Positions 1 to 5,200 of a stretch of DNA of 5,538 bases are shown piece by piece. Under the pieces are notes generated by a model. The model searched no databases. It was not told where the DNA came from and saw only the letters and a list, made by a program, of their open reading frames with translations. Position numbers and translations under genes: made by a program. How positions within the stretch are numbered: the stretch's first letter is position 1; each line of letters opens with the position of its first letter. The stretch is from Alphaproteobacteria bacterium UBA2723 (GTDB taxonomy: Bacteria; Pseudomonadota; Alphaproteobacteria; RF32; CAG-239): positions 19,162 to 24,699 of the forward strand of contig DEKL01000067.1 of NCBI GenBank assembly GCA_002353835.1, written 5' to 3'.

Positions 1-2129
1 TCTTTGTTTTTCATTTCAAGCTCTCCGGCGGTTACTTCATCCACATATTCCGGCTCACGTTGAGATTTGATGAAGTTTACAACATCTTCAACTTCTTCAT
101 CTTTTACAAAGCCACCATGAATACGTTGAGGTCTTAACCCTGCCGGCATATAAAGCATATCGCCTTTACCGAGCAGTTGTTCAGCACCCTGCTCGCCCAA
201 AATGGTGCGGCTGTCTATCTTAGATGTTACTTGGAAGCTTATTCTGGTCGGGAAGTTAGACTTAATTGTACCGGTGATAACATCAACAGACGGACGTTGG
301 GTGGACATAATCAAGTGAATACCGGCAGCACGTGCCATTTGTGCCAAACGTTGAATAGCAGCTTCAACCTCTTTACCGGCAACAAGCATTAAGTCTGCCA
401 TTTCATCAACAACAATAACGATATACGGTAACGGCTTAGTATCTAATAATTGTTCCTCATATTTCGGTTTGCCGGTTTCCGGATCAAAACCGACTTGAAT
501 AGTGCGTTTCGGCGTTTCGCCACGGTCACGCATTTCTTTTAATTTTAAATTATAGCCATTTATGTTACGAACAGACAAGCAAGCCATAGCACGATAGCGC
601 TCTTCCATTTCTCTTACCGCCCACTTTAAGCCGATAACAGCTTTTGCCGGATCGGTAATAACCGGAGTCAACAAATGCGGAATACCGTTATACATGGAAA
701 ATTCCAACATTTTCGGATCTATTAAAATGAATTTACATTCTTCCGGTGTCATTCTGTATAACAGAGATAAAATCATGGCATTAACGCCGACAGACTTACC
801 GGAACCGGTGGTACCGGCAACAAGCAAGTGCGGCATTTTGGCTAAGTCAGCATAAACATTTTTACCGCCGATATCCTTACCTAAAACAACGTTTAAGGCA
901 TTTTTGCTGTCTGAAAAAGCGACATCTTCCAGTAAATCTCTTAACCAAACGGTTTCGCGCTTGGCATTCGGAATTTCTATACCTATCGTATTAGAACCCG
1001 GAACAACGGCAATACGTACCGAAATGGCAGACATGGAACGGGCAATATCATCAGCCAAACTAATGACACGAGATGTTTTGGTTCCCGGTGCCGGCTCTAA
1101 TTCATATAATGTTACAACCGGACCGGGGCGAATTTTAACAATTTGTCCGTGAACACCAAACTCTTCTAAAACGCCTTCTAGGGCGCGAGCTATTTCGTTT
1201 AATTCCTTTTCGTTAACATTTAAGCCCAGTTTTTCTTTCGGACGGCTCAACAAGTTTATATCCGGGAATTTATAACCGTTATCTTCTTTGGTCGCTTTGG
1301 GAGCTATCGGAATAACCTCGGCAGACTTCTTTGCACTTTCTTTTTTTGGTTTTACGGTTTCTTTGGTTTCTATCGGAGATATAACAACATCTTCGTTTTC
1401 ATCTTCAGGCATAGCGGATAGAGTCGGCTCTTTACGAACATTTGATGTTGAATAAGTCTGATTTTCCGTCAAAGCGCGCGGCTTGCATAATCTTGAAATA
1501 AAAATACCGGTCTTCTTTAAGACAACGACAATAAACTTTCCTAAAGACTTTAAGGCTCGGCCCCATTGCTTAAAGGTTATACCGACAGCCAAATTAAATG
1601 ACATAACGGCAATCAATGCTTGGAGTGTGATTGCTATAACTGCTTCATAACCTTCCATTTTCCAGCTTTTAAATAAATTCATTAAGGCTTCCGGCAACAA
1701 ATGACTAAATTCACCCAATAATTTCAGCTCTCTTAGTTGATTCGGGAATAATTGATAAAATATACCGGCTAAAGGAACAATGCCGACAAATACAGCAAGC
1801 AAGCGAATCTTAAATTCTAATATTTTTTGATGCTTGATAAGTAAATAGCCCCAAACAACAACCGGAATTAAAAAGATAAATATGGCCAAACCGAAGCTAT
1901 TTACAATAAAATCTGCACTATATGAACCAAAACGCCCCATAAAATTGCTTATTTCTTTAGAGTTAGAAACGTTAAACGATTCATCGGCGGGGTTATAACC
2001 TATCATCCCCAACACTAAACATATACTGAAAATAATCAAACCGGAACCGGCGAGGATTCCCAATATTTTAGCAAAGATGTTATTCATTTGATTTTCTTTT
2101 TTGCTTTCTTTTTTAGTTCTTTTTGCCAT
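1..2129 (-). CDS. ftsK: DNA translocase FtsK (C-terminal end missing at window edge)
   Basis: FtsK is a septum-anchored, ATP-driven DNA pump that clears and aligns chromosome termini at division. The reading frame is open from the ATG at 2129 to the left edge (709 codons). A GGAG five bases upstream of the ATG supports this start over Met15. Four hydrophobic stretches (about residues 18-43, 74-98, 108-128 and 162-186) form the membrane anchor. A charged, Lys/Glu-rich linker follows (roughly 190-300), then the motor. The motor has Walker A GTTGSGKS (439-446, Lys445), Walker B ending in Asp575-Glu576 (VIVVDEMADL) and the FtsK-type STQRPSVDVITG motif from residue 609. FtsK proteins of this type are usually about 750-850 residues, so what is missing should be mainly the small winged-helix gamma domain that reads polar DNA motifs and contacts XerD. 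It is divergent from fabD. No frameshift or lost catalytic residue was seen. Identity is very secure; the alternative SpoIIIE name covers the same family. Confidence 0.96.
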   Translation of the reverse strand, partial: MAKRTKKESKKENQMNNIFAKILGILAGSGLIIFSICLVLGMIGYNPADESFNVSNSKEISNFMGRFGSYSADFIVNSFGLAIFIFLIPVVVWGYLLIKHQKILEFKIRLLAVFVGIVPLAGIFYQLFPNQLRELKLLGEFSHLLPEALMNLFKSWKMEGYEAVIAITLQALIAVMSFNLAVGITFKQWGRALKSLGKFIVVVLKKTGIFISRLCKPRALTENQTYSTSNVRKEPTLSAMPEDENEDVVISPIETKETVKPKKESAKKSAEVIPIAPKATKEDNGYKFPDINLLSRPKEKLGLNVNEKELNEIARALEGVLEEFGVHGQIVKIRPGPVVTLYELEPAPGTKTSRVISLADDIARSMSAISVRIAVVPGSNTIGIEIPNAKRETVWLRDLLEDVAFSDSKNALNVVLGKDIGGKNVYADLAKMPHLLVAGTTGSGKSVGVNAMILSLLYRMTPEECKFILIDPKMLEFSMYNGIPHLLTPVITDPAKAVIGLKWAVREMEERYRAMACLSVRNINGYNLKLKEMRDRGETPKRTIQVGFDPETGKPKYEEQLLDTKPLPYIVIVVDEMADLMLVAGKEVEAAIQRLAQMARAAGIHLIMSTQRPSVDVITGTIKSNFPTRISFQVTSKIDSRTILGEQGAEQLLGKGDMLYMPAGLRPQRIHGGFVKDEEVEDVVNFIKSQREPEYVDEVTAGELEMKNK

Positions 2130-2312
2130 ATTAACTCCAATATTAAATTTGTTTTGCCTTGAGTTTAGCGGTAATTTTTAAACAAAACCTTAATAAAACC
2201 ACTTTACCGGCAAAATACTTAGCTATACACACATAAGGGATTTAAAACTTGACTTTCAGCATAAGTTATTTAGCTTATCTTTGAATAATAAAGTTTGGAG
2301 TTACTTAATAAA
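2130..2312. promoter_or_regulatory. Divergent intergenic region between ftsK and fabD
   Basis: These 183 bases must hold the start signals for ftsK (leftward) and fabD (rightward). The best rightward -35 candidate is TTGACT at 2249-2254, but no good -10 box lies 16-18 bp beyond it; TTATCT at 2275-2280 is 20 bp away. A weak inverted repeat ATAAG/CTTAT (2261-2265 and 2274-2278) sits in the same place. No convincing leftward promoter was picked out. No small gene or RNA was seen. The function follows from gene orientation; the boxes are tentative. Confidence 0.35.
2297..2300 (+). promoter_or_regulatory. Ribosome-binding site that fixes the fabD start
   Basis: GGAG lies 12 bases before the ATG at 2313. 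An in-frame TTG at 2295 would give six extra residues (MELLNK), but it overlaps this Shine-Dalgarno sequence and has none of its own. FabD proteins normally begin just before the FVFPGQGSQ motif, so the ATG at 2313 is preferred. The 12-base spacing is rather long. Confidence 0.7.
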
Positions 2313-3257
2313 ATGAAATATGCGTTTGTTTTCCCCGGACAGGGTTCGCAATTTGTCGGCATGGGGAAAGAATTGGCTGAAAACTTTAAATCCGCAAAAG
2401 ATGTTTTTGAGGAAGTTAATCAGGCTTTGGGGCAAAATTTATACAAAGTAATGACGGAAGGCTCTGATGCTGATTTAACGTTGACAACTAATGCTCAACC
2501 CGCGTTGATGGCTGTTTCCATGGCTGTGGTACGTGTTTTGGAGAAAGAATTTAAGGTTAAATTAAAGGACAAGGCGGCTTATGTCGCCGGACATTCTTTG
2601 GGTGAATACTCTGCGGCGTGTGCTGCCGGTGTTTTTTCTTTGCAAGATACTGCAAGGTTATTACGTATTCGTGGAGATGCCATGCAAAAAGCCGTTCCTG
2701 TAGGTGTGGGCGGTATGGCGGCTGTTTTGGGTTTATCTTACCAAGATATCGGCGCCTTGGTTGAAGCTTGCAATGACTCACATTACTACTGTGTAGCAGC
2801 CAATGACAACTCTGATGGTCAGGTTGTTTTATCCGGACATATTCAGGCAATAGAAAAAGCTATTGAAATTGCTTCGGAATTTGGGGCGAAGAAATGCTTA
2901 CGCTTACCTGTTTCCGCGCCATTTCACAGTCCGTTAATGCAACCGGCTGCTGAAGCCATGGCTCACGCTTTTATGGAAGTTGAGGCTCATGACGCCGAGA
3001 TTCCGATTGTTGCTAATGTGTTAGCTGATACGGAAACAGAAAAGAAAGAAATTATTAAAAACTTGATTGAACAAGTTACCGGTACCGTCAGATGGAGAGA
3101 GACAATGGCTTTCTTTGACGATAATGATGTCACGGATATTGTTGAACTCGGTGCAGGAAAAGTTCTCTCCGGTATGGCCAAAAGAAGCTTGAAAGATATA
3201 AACTCATTTGCTGTTTATTCTGTTCAGGATATTGAAGAATTGGCTAAAAATCTTTAA
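2313..3257 (+). CDS. fabD: Malonyl-CoA:acyl carrier protein transacylase FabD
   Basis: FabD moves the malonyl group from malonyl-CoA to acyl carrier protein in the cytoplasm, supplying the extender unit of type II fatty-acid synthesis. With the ATG at 2313 the protein has 314 residues, close to the usual 305-320. The expected signatures are all present: FPGQGSQ at the amino end (Gln10), the nucleophile elbow GHSLGEYS (93-100, catalytic Ser95), the malonate-binding Arg120 in LLRIRG, catalytic His205 in SAPFHSPLM, and Gln254 in LIEQVTGTVRW. These correspond to Gln11, Ser92, Arg117, His201 and Gln250 of the E. coli enzyme. fabG follows 23 bases downstream on the same strand, so the two genes are very probably co-transcribed. 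It is intact, with nothing missing. The only doubt is the start codon. Confidence 0.97.
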   Translation: MKYAFVFPGQGSQFVGMGKELAENFKSAKDVFEEVNQALGQNLYKVMTEGSDADLTLTTNAQPALMAVSMAVVRVLEKEFKVKLKDKAAYVAGHSLGEYSAACAAGVFSLQDTARLLRIRGDAMQKAVPVGVGGMAAVLGLSYQDIGALVEACNDSHYYCVAANDNSDGQVVLSGHIQAIEKAIEIASEFGAKKCLRLPVSAPFHSPLMQPAAEAMAHAFMEVEAHDAEIPIVANVLADTETEKKEIIKNLIEQVTGTVRWRETMAFFDDNDVTDIVELGAGKVLSGMAKRSLKDINSFAVYSVQDIEELAKNL

Positions 3258-3280
3258 CTTTTGAAGAAAGGGAAAAAGCT

Positions 3281-4018
3281 ATGTTTAATTTAGATGGTAA
3301 AATTGCTTTAATTACCGGTGCTGCCGGAGGACTTGGAGATAAAATTGCTCGCACTTTGCACGCTCAAGGTGCCACATTGGCATTGACCGATATGCGTGCT
3401 GAACCGATGGAAAAATTGAAAGCCGAATTAGGCTCACGGGTTGAGTGCTTTGTTGCTAACCTGACAAATTCTGATGATGTTCATAATTTGGTAGCAAATG
3501 TGGAAGAAAAGATGGGCAGAATTGATATTCTTGTCAACAATGCCGGTTTAACACGTGATAATTTGTTTATGCGTATGAGTGATGAAGATTGGCAGTTAGT
3601 TCTTGATGTTAACCTTTCTGCCGGATTTAAGCTTGCAAAAGCCGCCGTTCGCGGAATGATGAAACGTCGTTTCGGTCGCATTATCGGTATTGCTTCTGTT
3701 GTTGGTGTTATGGGTAACGCCGGTCAAGCTAACTACTCTGCTTCTAAGGCCGGTATGATTGCCATGAATAAATGTTTGGCACAAGAAGTCGGCTCTCGCG
3801 GTATTACGGTTAACTCTATTGCACCGGGATTTATCCGCACCCCGATGACTGATGTTTTACCGGATGATGTTAAGGCACAGTTATTAAGCAAAATTCCGGA
3901 AGGAAAGCTCGGCGAAGCGCAAGATATTGCTAACACAGTTGCTTTCTTGGCTTCTGATGAGGCACAGTACATTACCGGTCAAACCATTCACGTTAATGGC
4001 GGTATGGCAATGATATAG
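3281..4018 (+). CDS. fabG: 3-oxoacyl-[acyl carrier protein] reductase FabG
   Basis: FabG is the NADPH-dependent reductase that turns 3-oxoacyl-ACP into 3-hydroxyacyl-ACP, the first reduction in each fatty-acid elongation cycle. The 245-residue protein is a full-length classical short-chain dehydrogenase. It has the Rossmann nucleotide motif TGAAGGLG (12-19), NNAG (86-89), Asn111 in DVNLSAG, and the catalytic Ser139, Tyr152 and Lys156 (YSASK). The FabG-typical stretch TRDNLFMRMSDEDW (91-104) and the ending TGQTIHVNGGM distinguish it from generic dehydrogenases. The ATG at 3281 follows a GAAAGGG ribosome-binding site at 3266-3272 with eight bases between. It lies 23 bases after fabD and is followed by an intrinsic terminator, so it ends the operon. 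acpP, often the next gene, is not here. Both loop residues after the nucleotide-motif Gly are small (AAGG rather than the common ASxG), a minor variant. Confidence 0.96.
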   Translation: MFNLDGKIALITGAAGGLGDKIARTLHAQGATLALTDMRAEPMEKLKAELGSRVECFVANLTNSDDVHNLVANVEEKMGRIDILVNNAGLTRDNLFMRMSDEDWQLVLDVNLSAGFKLAKAAVRGMMKRRFGRIIGIASVVGVMGNAGQANYSASKAGMIAMNKCLAQEVGSRGITVNSIAPGFIRTPMTDVLPDDVKAQLLSKIPEGKLGEAQDIANTVAFLASDEAQYITGQTIHVNGGMAMI

Positions 4019-4045
4019 TGCTTATATCTTTAATCTGTTTCTTTG

Positions 4046-4070
4046 AAGCACCCTTCATGGGTGCTTTTTT
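4046..4070 (+). terminator. Rho-independent terminator of the fabD-fabG operon
   Basis: An 8-bp perfect stem, AAGCACCC (4046-4053) with GGGTGCTT (4059-4066), closes a TTCAT loop and runs into a T tract (4065-4070). It lies 27 bases after the fabG stop codon. Confidence 0.92.
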
Positions 4071-4091
4071 GTACGTATTTTCAAAAAAAAC

Positions 4092-4119
4092 TTTACATTG
4101 CACCTAAATTTTATAGACT
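4092..4119 (+). promoter_or_regulatory. Probable promoter of the leader RNA and pilin-like gene
   Basis: TTTACA (4092-4097, five of six matches to the sigma-70 -35 consensus) and TAGACT (4114-4119, four of six to the -10) are separated by 16 bp. An A tract at 4083-4090 just upstream could act as an UP-like element. It sits directly after the fabG terminator and before the structured leader, where a separate promoter is needed. Transcription would begin near 4126. An alternative -10, TATAGA at 4112-4117, would leave only 14 bp. Confidence 0.55.
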
Positions 4120-4125
4120 GTACGT

Positions 4126-4319
4126 AAGTTCAGGAGTTCTGAACTGAGGTGTGGAAACCTTTCAGCAAGCGTCTGCCCGTGTAAAGACGAAACATTTGCA
4201 CGCTTTCTAGTTTTATATGACTGGAAGGCGGCAAAATAAGCTATATTTCAGTCAATATGTCGCACTATCTTGCTGTAGTTTCCAACTTCCAGTCGCTTTT
4301 TAGCGACTTTTATTTTATT
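4126..4319 (+). ncRNA. Candidate structured RNA: pilin leader with possible attenuator, or separate small RNA
   Basis: This part of the 319-base gap between fabG and the pilin-like gene has no credible reading frame but is packed with inverted repeats. (1) AGTTCAG/CTGAACT, 4127-4133 with 4139-4145, loop GAGTT. (2) A hairpin around 4144-4165, CTGAGGT with ACC and TCAG, loop GTGGAA. (3) AAGCGT/ACGCTT, 4167-4172 with 4200-4205, enclosing GTAAA/TTTGC, 4181-4185 with 4195-4199. (4) GACTGGAAG/CTTCCAGTC, 4219-4227 with 4286-4294, continued by GCGGCAA/TTGCTGT (4228-4234 with 4270-4276, two G-U pairs) past a 9-nt bulge. (5) The terminator-like hairpin at 4291-4319. Helix 4 and hairpin 5 share bases 4291-4294, so they cannot form together. 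The layout fits a cis-acting attenuator of the pilin-like gene; a free-standing RNA of about 190 nt is the alternative. It did not match the riboswitch, 6S, tmRNA, SRP RNA or RNase P signatures I know. The pairing was found by eye, without energy calculation. Confidence 0.5.
4291..4319 (+). terminator. Terminator-like hairpin just before the pilin-like gene
   Basis: A perfect 7-bp stem, AGTCGCT (4291-4297) with AGCGACT (4302-4308), has a TTTT loop and is followed by a T-rich run (TTTTATTTTATT, 4308-4319). The ribosome-binding site of the next gene starts five bases later, so termination here would remove it from the transcript. This is the geometry of an attenuator. It could instead simply end an independent small RNA. 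Confidence 0.7.
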
Positions 4320-4323
4320 AAAT

Positions 4324-4328
4324 GGGAG
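4324..4328 (+). promoter_or_regulatory. Ribosome-binding site that fixes the pilin-like gene start
   Basis: GGGAG lies nine bases before the ATG at 4338. The frame is open further upstream to an ATG at 4257, but that codon has no Shine-Dalgarno sequence. The extra 27 residues would be read through the terminator hairpin and would push the prepilin cleavage motif far from the amino end. The start at 4338 is therefore preferred. Confidence 0.8.
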
Positions 4329-4337
4329 TTGTTAAAT

Positions 4338-4985
4338 ATGTATTTGATCAATCAATCAGGACGTTCCATGATAGAAACGCTTGGTGTGTTAGCAATAGTC
4401 GGCGTATTATCCGTTGCAGGAATATCCGGATATAATAAAGCCATTAGCGAATATCGGATTAGTCGTTTAATAGGTGATTATTCTCTTATTTTAAACCATG
4501 CGTTAGAACATAGCTCATTTTTTATGAATAGTGCAAAAAAAGCAAAGACATCCGTTCCATTTGCAAAAATATTTGATGATACAGGCTGGCTTCCAAAAAA
4601 TTGGAGCAGAAGCAATAACACTCTATATGACGGTTATTTTCATCGCAAGGTTACTTTGTACTCTGTTAGCGGACAATATCTTGACTTTAGCATCGGGCTT
4701 ACACAAGCGAAAACACGTTCTAAAATTAAAACCGAAGATATAAGGCTTTGCCAGCGTATTATTTCTGATTTTGTTAAGCAGTACCATGAAGTTATTTACC
4801 AAGTTAAAATTTATGAAACTGGTACAGATCAAGCTGCAAATAGAGTCTTTGCTTATGGAAAGGATTATTGCGGACAAGATAAAAAGTGCCTTTTTTCACT
4901 AACACCGGGTGAGATTTTGGAAGCATGTAAACTTTGCATAGGTGAGAAAAATAACTGCAATATGATATTATTGTTTAAGAGCTGA
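4338..4985 (+). CDS. Prepilin-like protein with type IV pilin N-terminal motif, function unknown
   Basis: This 215-residue protein starts MYLINQSG followed by RSMIETLGVLAIVGVLSVAG. It has the hallmarks of a type IV pilin or type II secretion pseudopilin: a short leader, Gly8 at the -1 position, Glu13 at +5 of the predicted mature chain, and one hydrophobic helix (about 14-31) that would anchor it in the inner membrane before assembly. A prepilin peptidase should cut between Gly8 and Arg9. Arg at +1 is unusual, since pilins mostly have a hydrophobic residue there. The rest (32-215) resembles no family I can name. It is polar, with a helix-like stretch at 34-60 and six cysteines, five of them near the carboxyl end (178, 184, 197, 200 and 207, plus 138), suggesting disulfide bonds outside the cytoplasm. 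No pilus assembly gene lies nearby. It has its own promoter-like sequence, leader and terminator. CCGG is much rarer than in the neighbouring fab genes, which hints at a separate origin. The class is fairly sure; the role is not known. Confidence 0.8.
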   Translation: MYLINQSGRSMIETLGVLAIVGVLSVAGISGYNKAISEYRISRLIGDYSLILNHALEHSSFFMNSAKKAKTSVPFAKIFDDTGWLPKNWSRSNNTLYDGYFHRKVTLYSVSGQYLDFSIGLTQAKTRSKIKTEDIRLCQRIISDFVKQYHEVIYQVKIYETGTDQAANRVFAYGKDYCGQDKKCLFSLTPGEILEACKLCIGEKNNCNMILLFKS

Positions 4986-5010
4986 TATAATCTTTAGCTT
5001 TTTTGTTGAG

Positions 5011-5035
5011 CGACTCCTTTTTAGGAGTCGTTTTT
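5011..5035 (+). terminator. Rho-independent terminator of the pilin-like gene
   Basis: An 8-bp perfect stem, CGACTCCT (5011-5018) with AGGAGTCG (5023-5030), has a TTTT loop and is followed by TTTTT (5031-5035). It lies 25 bases after the stop codon and separates the pilin-like gene from the mraZ control region. Confidence 0.92.
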
Positions 5036-5049
5036 GTTTATTCACAGGT

Positions 5050-5058
5050 TTATCCACA
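5050..5058 (+). promoter_or_regulatory. Consensus DnaA box upstream of mraZ
   Basis: TTATCCACA matches the high-affinity DnaA box consensus at all nine positions. It is single, about 140 bp before the mraZ start, with an A/T-rich stretch after it (5080-5170). One box is not enough to call a replication origin. DnaA-linked control of the cell division cluster is the more likely meaning, if it is functional. Confidence 0.5.
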
Positions 5059-5068
5059 AATACGAATC

Positions 5069-5088
5069 GCGAAAACCGATTTTTTCGC
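5069..5088. repeat. 7-bp inverted repeat upstream of mraZ
   Basis: GCGAAAA (5069-5075) and TTTTCGC (5082-5088) are perfectly complementary around a 6-base centre (CCGATT). No T tract follows, so it does not read as a terminator. It may be an operator half-site pair for an unidentified regulator, or chance in A/T-rich sequence. Confidence 0.35.
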
Positions 5089-5134
5089 CCTTTTCCATAA
5101 AAAAGTTAAAAAAATGATAAAATTTTATATTTTT

Positions 5135-5168
5135 CCATTGATTCCCATAAAATACCATGATATACCAT
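5135..5168 (-). promoter_or_regulatory. Probable MraZ operator: four direct repeats with 10-bp period
   Basis: CCAT occurs at 5135, 5145, 5155 and 5165, exactly 10 bp apart; on the minus strand each box reads ATGG. MraZ is known to bind direct TGGGN repeats separated by five bases in its own promoter, which gives the same 10-bp period; the boxes here read TGGA, TGGG, TGGT and TGGT. They overlap the predicted mraZ promoter, which suits autorepression. A further CCAT at 5095 is in phase but isolated. Confidence 0.7.
5138..5166 (+). promoter_or_regulatory. Probable mraZ promoter
   Basis: TTGATT (5138-5143) and TATACC (5161-5166) each match four of six sigma-70 consensus bases with an ideal 17-bp spacer, and the CCAT repeats run through the whole element. 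Transcription would start near 5173, leaving a leader of about 28 bases. The region is A/T-rich, so other -10 boxes are possible. Confidence 0.45.
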
Positions 5169-5200
5169 AACTAATATGTACATAGGAGTGAGTCGGTTAA

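Noticed and set aside
177..1152. Plus-strand open frames at 177-392 and 904-1152
   Set aside because: Both lie antisense to ftsK, which is confirmed by Walker motifs and a continuous conserved protein.
2557..2850. Minus-strand open frame of 97 codons
   Set aside because: It lies wholly antisense to the strongly conserved fabD coding frame, and its translation looks like no protein family.
4126..4319. 6S RNA, tmRNA, SRP RNA, RNase P RNA or a c-di-GMP riboswitch in the pilin leader
   Set aside because: The conserved core sequences of these classes, as I know them, are not present, and the 5' and 3' ends do not pair as in 6S RNA. A covariance search would be needed to exclude divergent members.
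4257..4337. Extended amino end of the pilin-like protein (27 extra residues from the ATG at 4257)
   Set aside because: It has no ribosome-binding site, would be translated through the terminator hairpin, and would bury the prepilin cleavage motif 35 residues inside the protein.
4623..4877. Minus-strand open frame of 84 codons within the pilin-like gene
   Set aside because: It is antisense to a longer frame that has a good ribosome-binding site and a recognisable prepilin motif.
4291..5030. Terminal repeats of a mobile element: AGCGACT occurs in both terminators flanking the pilin-like gene (4302-4308 and 5009-5015)
   Set aside because: The shared 7 bases are part of two different hairpins, the surrounding sequence differs, and no target-site duplication was seen. 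Chance is the simplest explanation.
5041..5200. Chromosomal replication origin
   Set aside because: Only one DnaA box was found next to the A/T-rich stretch; an origin normally has several boxes, and no origin-linked gene lies here.
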